Assembly (NCBI GenBank): GCA_002369135.1
Contig: DFEY01000003.1
Span: forward strand, 335,268-399,267
Reading direction: 5' to 3'
Source: Lachnospira sp. UBA3790
Lineage (GTDB): Bacteria; Bacillota; Clostridia; Lachnospirales; Lachnospiraceae
DNA: 64,000 bases
In this document: positions 51,406-60,852 of the stretch, one piece after another
How positions within the stretch are numbered: position 1 is the first letter of the stretch
How the letters are laid out: each line of letters starts with the position of its first letter
Made by a program: the position numbers and the translations under genes
The notes under the pieces: generated by a model
Seen by the model: only the letters and a program-made list of their open reading frames with translations
What the model was told of the DNA's origin: nothing
Databases searched by the model: none

Positions 51406-52277
51406 TGAGCATTATAGAACTGTTTGAGGACAAGACTGTATTCTCGTTTGAAGTTTTCCCACCCAAGAAAGAGAGTGGTGTTGAAACCATTTATTCTACG
51501 CTAAAGGATTTAAAAGAATTAAATCCTGATTTTATTAGCGTGACTTATGGTGCCGGTGGAAGCGGAACAAATGGAGTTAGTACAGCTGACTTATGTTCTC
51601 TTATTAAAAACGAATATGGAATAGAGACTATTGCGCATTTATCTTGTCTTTACAATACAAAAGAATCAGTTGATAAGATTTTAGAAGAATTAAAAGCTAA
51701 CGATGTTAAAAATATCTTGGCACTTCGGGGTGATGTTAATCCTGATATTGAAATCGAGAATGATTTTAAATATGCGTCAGACTTGGTAGAGTACATAATG
51801 AGTAAAGATATGGGGTTTGATATAACAGGTGCATGTTATCCAGAAGTACACCAAGAGGCTGAAGACTTACATGCTGATGTTTTGAATTTGAAGAAGAAAG
51901 TGGATGCAGGTGCTAGCCATCTAATTTCGCAATTATTCTTTGATAATAATTCTTTCTATGAATTTATGGATGAGGCAAGAGGCGTAGGAATAGATGTACC
52001 AGTGGAAGCAGGTATCATGCCTGTCACCAACAAAAGCCAGATAGAGAGAATGGTTTCAATGTGTGGTGCTAGTATTCCAGCCAAACTCTCAAAACTTTTA
52101 CAGCGCTTTGGCGATGACAAATATGCAATGAGAGATGCTGGTATTTCATATGCGATAGATCAAATAATGGACTTAGTAGCAAACGGAGTGGATGGAGTTC
52201 ATATTTATACAATGAACGATGCTTACGTTGCTAGAAAGATTACAGAAGCAGTTAACAATATAATGAAGTTTAAATAA
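51405..52277 (+). CDS. metF: Methylenetetrahydrofolate reductase
   Basis: FAD-dependent barrel of 290 residues that makes 5-methyl-tetrahydrofolate for MetH. It shows FSFEVFPPKKESG, the folate Glu in it, ISVTYGAGGSG and LRGDVNPD, and QLFFDNNSFYEF. The start overlaps the ytfJ stop. The next two genes use and maintain its product pathway. Confidence 0.95.
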   Translation: MSIIELFEDKTVFSFEVFPPKKESGVETIYSTLKDLKELNPDFISVTYGAGGSGTNGVSTADLCSLIKNEYGIETIAHLSCLYNTKESVDKILEELKANDVKNILALRGDVNPDIEIENDFKYASDLVEYIMSKDMGFDITGACYPEVHQEAEDLHADVLNLKKKVDAGASHLISQLFFDNNSFYEFMDEARGVGIDVPVEAGIMPVTNKSQIERMVSMCGASIPAKLSKLLQRFGDDKYAMRDAGISYAIDQIMDLVANGVDGVHIYTMNDAYVARKITEAVNNIMKFK

Positions 52278-52278
52278 A

Positions 52279-52866
52279 ATGAATAAACACACAATTCAAA
52301 TTTCAGATAACGATTATAAAGAAGTTCTTAAAGCATTAGGATATGAAAATGATTCTCTTGATGAAAGTGTAAAAGAACTTCTTTTAGTATGTGAAAGAGA
52401 ATTAAAAGAAGTAATCAATGCTTGTTTTGTCTACAGAGTGTTTGATTACAAAGATGAGACTTTAGTAGATTCTGGATTTGAGTTAGAAGGAAAAACTATT
52501 AAAGAGCATTTAGATGGCTTTAACAAATGTGCTTGCCTTTGTGCTACACTAGGTGGCGAGGTAGATGCTCTTATTAGAAAGAAGCAAGTTACATCTATGG
52601 CAGAGGCTATGATGATTGATAAAATGGCATCTTTCCTTATTGAAAAAGTTTGTGACCTAGCAGAGGATAAAATAATGGAAAATTTTGACGGGTGTGATAA
52701 AACATTTAGATATGGACTAGGTTACGGAGACTTTCCTATTGAGAGACAAAAAGATTTTTTGGATATGTTAGAAGCAAGCAGACAAGTAGGAGTTCATGTG
52801 AATGAAGCATCTATGCTTATGCCTACTAAATCAGTTACATGCTTGATTGGAATAAAAGATGATTAA
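52279..52866 (+). CDS. Stand-alone methionine synthase reactivation-domain protein
   Basis: 195 residues resembling the C-terminal SAM-binding activation domain of B12-dependent methionine synthase, in particular RYGLGYGDFPIERQ and the following NEASMLMPTKSVT. That domain reductively methylates oxidised cobalamin. The gene overlaps metH by 8 bp, and MetH here ends after its B12 domain, so I infer the two proteins replace one long MetH. No helper domain is visible. Strongly supported by context. Confidence 0.85.
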   Translation: MNKHTIQISDNDYKEVLKALGYENDSLDESVKELLLVCERELKEVINACFVYRVFDYKDETLVDSGFELEGKTIKEHLDGFNKCACLCATLGGEVDALIRKKQVTSMAEAMMIDKMASFLIEKVCDLAEDKIMENFDGCDKTFRYGLGYGDFPIERQKDFLDMLEASRQVGVHVNEASMLMPTKSVTCLIGIKDD

Positions 52867-55210
52867 AGAGTTATTGAATGAAAACTACATATTGCTAGAT
52901 GGAGCGATGGGAACAATGCTCCAAAAAAGTGGTGAGATGGGTGACACTTTGCCGGAGGTTTTAAATATTGAAAAACCTGAACTCATCACTAGCATTCATA
53001 AAGCATACAAAGATGCCGGCGCGCAGATTGTTTATGCCAATACTTTTGGTGCCAACAGATATAAAATGAAAGATGCTGGATACAGTGTTAGCGAACTTAT
53101 TGGCGCTGCAGTTAATAATGCTTTGGGCTCTGGTGCAAAGGTAGCACTAGACATAGGTCCTATTGGAAAACTTTTAGAGCCACTGGGCGATTTAAGTTTT
53201 GAGGAAGCATACGACATCTTCAAAGAAGAAGTGCTAGCTGGAAAAGATGCCGATATAGTTGTTATTGAAACAATGACAGACTTGCTTGAGACCAAGGCTG
53301 CAGTTTTGGCTGCAAAAGAAAACAGTGATAAGCCAGTATTTGTCACAATGACATTTGAAGAAAATAGAAGAACATTTACTGGTGTAAGTATTGCATCTAT
53401 GTGTCACACACTAGAAGGCTTGGGTGTAGATGCTTTGGGTGTTAACTGTTCGCTTGGACCAAAAGAGTTACTTCCTATAGTAGAAGAGATAGTGAGTGAA
53501 GTAAGTGTTCCGGTTATTGTGAAAGCTAACGCAGGTCTTCCTGATCCTGTAACAAATGAGTACAGTCTAAAACCAGAGGACTTCGCTACACACTATAAAG
53601 AAATGAGAAAGATGGGTGTTAAGGTCTTTGGCGGATGCTGCGGTACTACACCTGAGTATATAGAAGAGATTGCAAAAGTATTAGAGAGCGCTGAAGAGGA
53701 AAAAGAAGAGTACACTCATACGCTTAATGTTTGCTCGCCTACAAAGACAGTGAAAGTTGATTCGCCAAAGATTATTGGCGAAAGAATCAACCCAACTGGA
53801 AAGAAAAGATTTAAACAGGCTTTGATTGAGCAGGATATGAATTATATTTTGTCGCAGGCTATTGAACAGGTGGATGCTGGAGCAGACATTTTGGATGTAA
53901 ATGTTGGACTTCCTGAGATAGATGAGCCTGAGATGATGGTTAAAACTATTAAGGCTTTGCAGGCAGTAGTGGATGTACCATTACAAATTGATTCGTCGGA
54001 CCCAGAAGCTATAGAGGCTGGACTTCGTGTTTACAACGGAAAGCCTATAGTTAACTCAGTAAACGGAGATGACGAAGTACTAGATTCCATTCTTCCAATT
54101 GTTAAGAAGTATGGCGCATCTGTTATTGGACTTACACTTGATTCAAATGGTATTCCAAAGACAGTGGAAGATAGAATTAACATTGCTAAGAAGATAATGG
54201 ACAAAGCATTGTCTTACGGCATTCCACGAGAAGATATAATTATAGACTGTCTAACTATGACAGTGGCTACAGATCAAAATGCAGCCAAAGATACACTAAG
54301 AGCATTAAAGTATGTGAAGGATGAACTAGGACTTCGAACAGTATTAGGTGTTTCGAACGTTTCCTTTGGTATGCCAAACAGACCAAGAGTAAATCAGGTA
54401 TTCGTGCATATGGCACTTAACTACGGATTGGATTTACCTATTATAAATCCAAATATCCCTGCCATGACAGATACCGTGAAAAATTATGGTTCACTAGAGG
54501 ATATAGATGTAGATAGTTTCGACTTCTTTGAATATGCAAATATTGAAACAGAAGAAGATGATGATAATAATACTGAGCAGATAGATGATCCAAAAGAAGC
54601 AATTCTTTATGCAATGCAGAAGGGATTGTCTGAAAAAGCAGTAAACATCACTAAACAACTACTTGAGTCTAAAACTCCTATGGAAATTATAAATGAGTAT
54701 TTGATTCCATCACTAGATAAGATAGGAGAAAAGTTTGAAGAGGGAACATTGTTTTTGCCTCAGCTAATTATGGCTGCGGACACTGCAAAGGATTGTTTTG
54801 ATATTATTAAGACACATCTTGCAAACACCGGAGAGAAGACTGAGAGCAAAGGCAAAATAATAGTAGCCACAGTAAAAGGTGATATTCATGATATAGGAAA
54901 GAATATTGTAAAAGTTATCCTAGAAAACTATGGCTATGATGTTATAGATTTAGGGCGCGATGTGGCTCCAGAGGAAATATTAGAGACTACAAAGAGAGAA
55001 AATGTAAAACTAGTTGGTTTATCAGCACTTATGACTACTACATTGCCTGCTATGCAAGATACTATCAATCTTTTAAAAGATTTAGATGATGTAAAGGTAA
55101 TGGTAGGAGGAGCAGTATTAACGGAGGATTATTCAAAGCAGATTGGTGCCGATTATTACTCAAAAGATGCGAAAATGTCGGTAGATATTGCAAAAAAAGT
55201 ATTAGGATAA
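52859..55210 (+). CDS. metH: B12-dependent methionine synthase, short form
   Basis: 783 residues: homocysteine-binding barrel with zinc cysteines in GVNCSLGP and FGGCCGTTP, pterin domain (IIGERINPTGKK), cap, and B12-binding domain with the cobalt-ligating His in GDIHDIGKN. The reactivation domain of about 330 residues found in E. coli MetH is missing; a separate protein upstream supplies it. Length is normal for Clostridial MetH. Overlap with the preceding gene ensures balanced production. Confidence 0.95.
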   Translation: MIKELLNENYILLDGAMGTMLQKSGEMGDTLPEVLNIEKPELITSIHKAYKDAGAQIVYANTFGANRYKMKDAGYSVSELIGAAVNNALGSGAKVALDIGPIGKLLEPLGDLSFEEAYDIFKEEVLAGKDADIVVIETMTDLLETKAAVLAAKENSDKPVFVTMTFEENRRTFTGVSIASMCHTLEGLGVDALGVNCSLGPKELLPIVEEIVSEVSVPVIVKANAGLPDPVTNEYSLKPEDFATHYKEMRKMGVKVFGGCCGTTPEYIEEIAKVLESAEEEKEEYTHTLNVCSPTKTVKVDSPKIIGERINPTGKKRFKQALIEQDMNYILSQAIEQVDAGADILDVNVGLPEIDEPEMMVKTIKALQAVVDVPLQIDSSDPEAIEAGLRVYNGKPIVNSVNGDDEVLDSILPIVKKYGASVIGLTLDSNGIPKTVEDRINIAKKIMDKALSYGIPREDIIIDCLTMTVATDQNAAKDTLRALKYVKDELGLRTVLGVSNVSFGMPNRPRVNQVFVHMALNYGLDLPIINPNIPAMTDTVKNYGSLEDIDVDSFDFFEYANIETEEDDDNNTEQIDDPKEAILYAMQKGLSEKAVNITKQLLESKTPMEIINEYLIPSLDKIGEKFEEGTLFLPQLIMAADTAKDCFDIIKTHLANTGEKTESKGKIIVATVKGDIHDIGKNIVKVILENYGYDVIDLGRDVAPEEILETTKRENVKLVGLSALMTTTLPAMQDTINLLKDLDDVKVMVGGAVLTEDYSKQIGADYYSKDAKMSVDIAKKVLG

Positions 55211-55217
55211 AAAGTAC

Positions 55218-55246
55218 TTGCAATTTATAATTGCTTTTGATAAAAT
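55218..55246 (+). promoter_or_regulatory. Promoter of rpmB
   Basis: TTGCAA, a 17-bp spacer and TAAAAT, 59 bp before the rpmB ATG. Confidence 0.65.
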
Positions 55247-55305
55247 ACACTTCGTGTCAAATCGATGAGTAAGTTCGATTTAATATCTTAAAAGGAGGTG
55301 CTATT

Positions 55306-55491
55306 ATGGCTAAATGTGAAATTTGCGGTAAGGGTGCTCATTTTGGAAAAGCTGTGTCTCATTCACACAGAAGATCAAGCAGAATGTGGAAATCAAATAT
55401 CAAAAAAGTTAGAGTTAAAACAGATGGAAACGCAAAGAGAATGTACGTTTGTACACAGTGTTTGAAATCTGGTAAGGTTGAGAGAGCATAA
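55306..55491 (+). CDS. rpmB: 50S ribosomal protein L28
   Basis: 61 residues, the short Firmicutes form. It has two CxxC pairs (C4, C7 in CEICG; C49, C52 in CTQC), the zinc-binding C+ type of L28. AAAGGAGG lies 7-8 nt before the ATG. The gene sits upstream of the asp23-fakA pair as in many Firmicutes, here in the same orientation, and is ended by its own terminator. Confidence 0.96.
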   Translation: MAKCEICGKGAHFGKAVSHSHRRSSRMWKSNIKKVRVKTDGNAKRMYVCTQCLKSGKVERA

Positions 55492-55510
55492 TTTTGCTCT
55501 GTCACTAATA

Positions 55511-55543
55511 AATGACTGTTCTTTTAGGAACAGTCGTTTTTTT
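55511..55543 (+). terminator. Terminator after rpmB
   Basis: GACTGTTC/GAACAGTC stem, 6-nt loop, seven T. Confidence 0.92.
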
Positions 55544-55602
55544 ATATATCGAAAAGACCTAAATAACGGGTGGTTTTAAAGATTTTTAATCACTTAAATC
55601 TC

Positions 55603-55631
55603 TTTAAAAATCACTCAAAAAATAGTATAAT
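55603..55631 (+). promoter_or_regulatory. Promoter of the asp23-thrS gene run
   Basis: TTTAAA, a 17-bp spacer and a perfect TATAAT, about 31 bp before the asp23 start. Confidence 0.6.
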
Positions 55632-55662
55632 ATATAGACTATGGTTTATAGGAGGATAAGTC

Positions 55663-56022
55663 ATGAAAGGTAAATTAGATACAGACTTAGGCCAGGTATT
55701 AATTAGCCCAGATGTTATCGCACAGTATGCGTCAGAGACTGCTTACGAGTGCTTTGGAATCGTGGGAATGGCTATGGTAAGCGTTAAAGATGGACTTGTA
55801 AAACTACTAAAGAGAACAAGTTCTACAATGGGTATCAATGTAGAAATTGATGAAAAGAATGAAATCTCTATAGACTTTCATATCATTGTTTCATACGGTG
55901 TAAATATTGTCACAATAGCAGACAATATTATTTCAAGTGTGAAATATAAAGTTGAAGAGTTTACAGGTATGACTGTAAAGAAAGTCAACGTTATTGTTGA
56001 AGGTGTAAGAGTAATAGACTAA
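55663..56022 (+). CDS. Asp23/YloU-family envelope stress protein
   Basis: 119 residues matching the Asp23 family with strands around ISPDVIAQYA, IDFHIIVSYGVNI and VNVIVEGVRV. Asp23-like proteins are abundant membrane-associated proteins in Firmicutes, and YloU is usually next to the fakA gene, as here. TAGGAGG precedes the ATG. The exact activity is unknown. Confidence 0.92.
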   Translation: MKGKLDTDLGQVLISPDVIAQYASETAYECFGIVGMAMVSVKDGLVKLLKRTSSTMGINVEIDEKNEISIDFHIIVSYGVNIVTIADNIISSVKYKVEEFTGMTVKKVNVIVEGVRVID

Positions 56023-56074
56023 TAAAGGTTAATTATAGAATAAAGTAATTGTAATTACTTTAGGAGGAATTATC

Positions 56075-57760
56075 GTGGAATTAATGAGTATAAGCGCCGA
56101 ATTGCTACAAAAGGCATTTATTGCGGGCGCGAAAAATCTTGAGGCAAACAAAGAATATATCAATGAATTAAATGTATTTCCAGTTCCAGACGGAGATACA
56201 GGTACTAACATGACACTTACTATTATGTCAGCAGCACAGGAAGTTGGTGGCATTGATAAACCAGATATGGAGACAGTTTCTAAGGCTATCTCATCTGGAT
56301 CACTTCGTGGTGCTAGAGGTAACTCTGGTGTTATTTTGTCTCAGTTGTTTAGAGGATTTACTAGAGAAATCAAGAAAGAACAAGAGATTAATGTAGAAAT
56401 ACTATCTAGAGCTTGCAATAAGGCTGTAGAGACTGCATATAAGGCTGTTATGAAGCCTAAAGAAGGTACTATCCTAACAGTTGCTAAGGGTATGGCTGAA
56501 AAGGCTGAAGAATTAGTAGCAGAAAGTGAAGATTTGATCTATGTGGTTGATGAGATTATCAAACACGGTGATTATGTTCTAAGTCAAACTCCTGAGATGC
56601 TACCAGTTCTTAAGGAAGCCGGAGTGGTAGACTCTGGTGGAGAAGGTCTTATGACTGTAGTTAAGGGTGCATATGATGCTCTCCAGGGTAAAGAAATTGA
56701 TTATACTTTGGAAGGTGTTGCAAAAACAGGTAGCGGAGCTAACCTTGATGACATTGAAGTAGAAGAAGCAGATATTAAGTTCGGTTACTGTACTGAATTT
56801 ATTATAAATCTAGATAATCCATTGGATGAAGCTGAAGAAGACAAATTCAAAGAATTCTTGCATTCCATTGGTGACTCAATCGTAATGGTTGCTGATGATG
56901 AGATCGTAAAAGTTCACGTTCACACAAACCAACCAGGTGAAGCTTTTACTAGAGCTTTAACTTATGGTTCTTTGTCGAGGATGAAAGTGGACAACATGCG
57001 TGAAGAACATCATGAGCGTCTAATTCAAAATGCTGAAAAGAGAGCAAAAGAACAGGCTGAAGCTGAGAAGAAGGCTGAAGCCAAGAAAGATGAACCTAGA
57101 AAAGAGAATGGCTTTATCGCAGTTTCTGTTGGTGAAGGTCTGGACGAAGTGTTCAAGAGTCTAGAGATAGACGCTATCATTTCTGGTGGTCAGACAATGA
57201 ACCCAAGTACAGAAGATATTTTAAATGCTGTTGATAAAGTTAATGCAGATAACATCTTTATTCTTCCAAATAATACAAACATTATTCTTGCTGCACAGCA
57301 GGCAGAGATTTTATTGGAAGATAAGAAACTTATTGTTATCCCTTCAAAGACTATCCCTCAGGGAATCGCAGCTATGCTAGGATTTATCCCGGGCGAGAGT
57401 CCAGAAGATAACAAAGAATCTATGATCGAGAGCATGAGTGGTGTTGCTACTGGTGAAATCACTTATGCTGTTAGAGATACAGTTATAGATGATCACGAGA
57501 TTAAAGAAGGAAATATCATGGGTATTGGCGATGACGGTATCCTAGCTGTAGGCGAAGACCTAGAGGCTACTACTATAGAAATGATTGAAAATATGGTAGA
57601 TGAAGATTCTGGAATGATTAGCGTTTACTACGGCGAAGACGTGAAAGAAGAAGACGCTAATAAATTAGTAGAAAAACTAGAAGAAAAATTCCCAGATGTA
57701 GAAGTTGAATGTTATATGGGTGGTCAGCCTGTATACTATTACATTACTTCTGTGGAATAG
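56075..57760 (+). CDS. fakA: Fatty acid kinase catalytic subunit FakA/YloV (DAK2-type)
   Basis: 561 residues: N-terminal DhaL (DAK2) kinase domain with FPVPDGDTGTNM and GARGNSGVILSQ, then a middle domain and a C-terminal region. FakA phosphorylates fatty acids delivered by FakB (DegV) proteins; none of those is in the window. GTG start with AGGAGG 7 nt ahead. Older names call it a dihydroxyacetone kinase, which lacks the DhaK part. Confidence 0.92.
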   Translation: MELMSISAELLQKAFIAGAKNLEANKEYINELNVFPVPDGDTGTNMTLTIMSAAQEVGGIDKPDMETVSKAISSGSLRGARGNSGVILSQLFRGFTREIKKEQEINVEILSRACNKAVETAYKAVMKPKEGTILTVAKGMAEKAEELVAESEDLIYVVDEIIKHGDYVLSQTPEMLPVLKEAGVVDSGGEGLMTVVKGAYDALQGKEIDYTLEGVAKTGSGANLDDIEVEEADIKFGYCTEFIINLDNPLDEAEEDKFKEFLHSIGDSIVMVADDEIVKVHVHTNQPGEAFTRALTYGSLSRMKVDNMREEHHERLIQNAEKRAKEQAEAEKKAEAKKDEPRKENGFIAVSVGEGLDEVFKSLEIDAIISGGQTMNPSTEDILNAVDKVNADNIFILPNNTNIILAAQQAEILLEDKKLIVIPSKTIPQGIAAMLGFIPGESPEDNKESMIESMSGVATGEITYAVRDTVIDDHEIKEGNIMGIGDDGILAVGEDLEATTIEMIENMVDEDSGMISVYYGEDVKEEDANKLVEKLEEKFPDVEVECYMGGQPVYYYITSVE

Positions 57761-57769
57761 GAGAGTTTA

Positions 57770-58276
57770 ATGGCAGACGTATTTGTAGAACAAATTATAA
57801 AGAGGAAACTATCACTAGGAGGATTGGCAATCAGAATTGGTGCCATCTTCCTTGTGCTTATTGGAATACTTTTATTGCCAGTTCTCAAACTAATTCTTAC
57901 TATAACAGTTACAGCGCTATTTATTTATTTAGCATACTTAGCGTTTGTATATACAAGTGTCGAGTGGGAATATTCATTGGTTAACGGTGAATTAACTATT
58001 GATAAAATCCTCGGCAAAAGAAAAAGAAAACCAGGCGAGACTTATGACATTAGAAAGGCTAGTTTGATTGCGCCTGCTTACAGCGAGGAAGTTCTATCTA
58101 AGTCAGAGTATCTAACAAAGATGGATTATACTGCTACAAATAATAAAGGTAACCACTACGCTATCATCATTGATGATGTGGAAGGTGTTAAGGGAGCGCT
58201 CATGATTACATTTGAACCAGATGAAAAAATGCTGGATGCAATGTACAATGTGCGCCCTAATATTATAAAAAGGTAA
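57770..58276 (+). CDS. Small membrane protein, DUF6106-like
   Basis: 168 residues: two neighbouring hydrophobic helices (about 20-62) and a soluble C-terminal half with VEWEYSLVNGELTIDKILGKRKRK. The pattern fits DUF6106 proteins of Clostridia, whose function is unknown. GGAGA precedes the ATG; gaps of 9 and 18 bp put it in an operon with fakA and guaB. Confidence 0.72.
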   Translation: MADVFVEQIIKRKLSLGGLAIRIGAIFLVLIGILLLPVLKLILTITVTALFIYLAYLAFVYTSVEWEYSLVNGELTIDKILGKRKRKPGETYDIRKASLIAPAYSEEVLSKSEYLTKMDYTATNNKGNHYAIIIDDVEGVKGALMITFEPDEKMLDAMYNVRPNIIKR

Positions 58277-58294
58277 AATGAAAGGGGAGTTTTT

Positions 58295-59749
58295 ATGAGC
58301 AAGATTATTGGCGATGCAATTACATTTGACGACGTGTTACTAGTGCCTCAGTACTCAGAGGTTACTCCAAACATGGTTGATTTAACAACTAATCTTACTA
58401 AAAAGATTAAGCTAAACGTTCCAGTTATGAGTGCAGGTATGGATACTGTTACTGAGAGTGGAATGGCTATAGCAATGGCTAGACAGGGTGGTATTGGTAT
58501 CATCCATAAAAATATGACAGTAGAGCAACAAGCAAATGAGGTGGATATAGTTAAACGTTCAGAAAACGGCGTTATTACAGATCCATTTTCACTAAGCCCA
58601 GATCATACTTTGGCGGACGCTGATGAGTTGATGGGTAAATATAAGATCTCAGGTGTGCCTATTGTGGTTGGTAAAAAACTAGTCGGTATTATCACTAACC
58701 GTGATTTGAAATTTGAAACTGACTTTAGTAAGCCTATTAAAGATTCAATGACTTCAGAAAATCTAATCACAGCAAAAGAGGGTGTGACATTAGATGAAGC
58801 TAAATCAATTTTGGCGAAGTCAAAGAAAGAAAAACTTCCTATAGTAGATGACGATTATAACCTTAAAGGTTTGATTACAATAAAAGATATTGAAAAGCAG
58901 ATTAAGTATCCTTTGAGTGCGAAGGATGAGCAGGGAAGACTTCTCTGTGGTGCTGCAGTTGGTATTACAAATAATGTATTAGAGAGAGTTAAAGCATTAG
59001 TGGATGCAGCTGTGGACGTAATCGTAATTGATTCAGCTCACGGACATTCAGCAAACATTGTTAAGACTCTTAAAGAAATAAAAGCAGAGTACCCAGACCT
59101 TCAAATCATAGCTGGTAACGTGGCAACAGGTGAGGCTACAAAAGATTTGATTGAAGCTGGCGCAGATGCAGTTAAGGTTGGTATTGGACCAGGTTCTATT
59201 TGTACTACACGTGTGGTAGCAGGTATCGGCGTTCCTCAAGTTAGCGCCATTATTGACTGCTATAATACAGCTAAAGAATATGGCGTGCCAATTATCGCCG
59301 ATGGTGGAATTAAGTTCTCAGGTGATATTGTTAAAGCTATTGCCGCAGGCGGAAGCGTTTGTATGATGGGTTCGATGCTTGCAGGTTGTGATGAGGCTCC
59401 TGGTGCTTTCGAAATCTTCCAGGGAAGAAAGTACAAAGTTTACCGCGGAATGGGTTCAATCGCAGCTATGGAAAACGGAAGTAAAGATAGATACTTCCAG
59501 ACCGATGCAAAGAAACTAGTTCCTGAAGGTGTAGAAGGTCGTGTGGCCTACAAAGGAACAGTTGAAGATACAATATTCCAGTTGATGGGCGGTCTTCGTT
59601 CAGGAATGGGATACTGTGGAGCAAAAGATATCGAGACATTAAAAGAGACTGGAAAGTTCGTTAAGATCTCAGCGGCTTCACTTAAAGAGAGTCATCCTCA
59701 TGATATTCATATCACTAAGGAAGCTCCAAACTATACTACAGAGAATTAA
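58295..59749 (+). CDS. guaB: IMP dehydrogenase
   Basis: Converts IMP to XMP, the step to GTP. The 484-residue chain has the barrel with the catalytic loop GSICTTRVVAG, two CBS modules at about 95-200, and the RYFQ flap motif. AAAGGGG precedes the ATG. It is linked here to lipid and envelope genes; no purine riboswitch precedes it. Normal length. Confidence 0.97.
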   Translation: MSKIIGDAITFDDVLLVPQYSEVTPNMVDLTTNLTKKIKLNVPVMSAGMDTVTESGMAIAMARQGGIGIIHKNMTVEQQANEVDIVKRSENGVITDPFSLSPDHTLADADELMGKYKISGVPIVVGKKLVGIITNRDLKFETDFSKPIKDSMTSENLITAKEGVTLDEAKSILAKSKKEKLPIVDDDYNLKGLITIKDIEKQIKYPLSAKDEQGRLLCGAAVGITNNVLERVKALVDAAVDVIVIDSAHGHSANIVKTLKEIKAEYPDLQIIAGNVATGEATKDLIEAGADAVKVGIGPGSICTTRVVAGIGVPQVSAIIDCYNTAKEYGVPIIADGGIKFSGDIVKAIAAGGSVCMMGSMLAGCDEAPGAFEIFQGRKYKVYRGMGSIAAMENGSKDRYFQTDAKKLVPEGVEGRVAYKGTVEDTIFQLMGGLRSGMGYCGAKDIETLKETGKFVKISAASLKESHPHDIHITKEAPNYTTEN

Positions 59750-59764
59750 GAGGTAATATAAAAA

Positions 59765-60820
59765 ATGAAAAGAATTATATCTATTGTTTTAACCGTTGCA
59801 CTAGCTGCTACATTGTTTGTAGGATGCAGCTGTGGTCAAGATAAAAAGATTGACAAAGAAGCAGGATACGATGTTGATAAGTACATTAAACTAGGCAAGT
59901 ATACAGGTTTCGAATATGACATTGACCAAAAGAAATTTGATGATATGCTTGCTGACAAAACTTACGAAGCTACTGAAGTAAGTAGAGCAGCAAAGATGGG
60001 TGATGAGATTGAATTCTCATATACTGGATACATCAAAGATAAGAAAGTGAAAGATTTAAGTCAGGATAGCATTGCTGCTGAAACAGATCAGAAAGATAAT
60101 GCTGTTTACTTGAAATTTACAAATGAGTTAATTGGTAAAAAGAAAGGTGATACAGCTACTGTAAAACTTTCTGGCAAAGAAGCTAGCAAGATTTCTAATA
60201 CTAATAAAAAATACACAGATGATGTCACTTTCAAATTAAAAGTTAAAGAAGTGAGCGAAGTTAATCATCCAAAGGTTACTAATGACTGGGTTAAGAATGA
60301 GAGTAATGAAGATGTTGAGACTGCGGACGAGTTCTTCCAGGTTATTGAAACTGAGTTAGATGATGCAGCTATGGCTGACGTATGGCAGATGGCTGTCGAT
60401 AAAGCAACCATGACATCTTGGCCTCCAAAGTTGTATAATAAAGTTAAGGAAGAGGAAGAGGCTGATGCTAACTATAATGCAGATCAGTGGGATATGTCTC
60501 TAGAAGAATATTATGCAATGAATGGAGACACTAAAGAGAGTTTAGAAAAAGAATACATGAACCAAGTTAAATCTACCTTGGTTATGTGGGAAATCGTCAA
60601 AGAAGAAGATATTAATGTTAGCGCTAAAGAAATAGAACAGAGATATAATGATTTATATGTAGAATTGAAAGACGACGATGAGGTTAAGACATTAGCTGAT
60701 GTTAAGAAAAAGTATTCTAAGGCAGAGATAAAAGAGGCCGTTTACTTAGAAAAAGCTCAGAAGTTTGTTTATAAGAATTCTACAATTAAGAAAACATACA
60801 AGATACATAACAACAAGTAA
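59765..60820 (+). CDS. Trigger-factor-like lipoprotein with FKBP-type core
   Basis: 351 residues. A lipoprotein signal with the lipobox LFVGC puts it outside the membrane. The following part has an FKBP-type PPIase-like pattern (GDEIEFSYTGYI and KKGDTATVKL) and the C-terminal helices look like the arms of trigger factor (EDINVSAKEIEQRYNDL). So I infer an extracellular chaperone built from the trigger-factor design without its ribosome-binding domain. Catalytic isomerase residues are not certain. No strong ribosome site, but AAGAGG is present. Confidence 0.75.
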   Translation: MKRIISIVLTVALAATLFVGCSCGQDKKIDKEAGYDVDKYIKLGKYTGFEYDIDQKKFDDMLADKTYEATEVSRAAKMGDEIEFSYTGYIKDKKVKDLSQDSIAAETDQKDNAVYLKFTNELIGKKKGDTATVKLSGKEASKISNTNKKYTDDVTFKLKVKEVSEVNHPKVTNDWVKNESNEDVETADEFFQVIETELDDAAMADVWQMAVDKATMTSWPPKLYNKVKEEEEADANYNADQWDMSLEEYYAMNGDTKESLEKEYMNQVKSTLVMWEIVKEEDINVSAKEIEQRYNDLYVELKDDDEVKTLADVKKKYSKAEIKEAVYLEKAQKFVYKNSTIKKTYKIHNNK

Positions 60821-60852
60821 GTATTTAGACCGACGTAAAGGAGGTATCAAGA

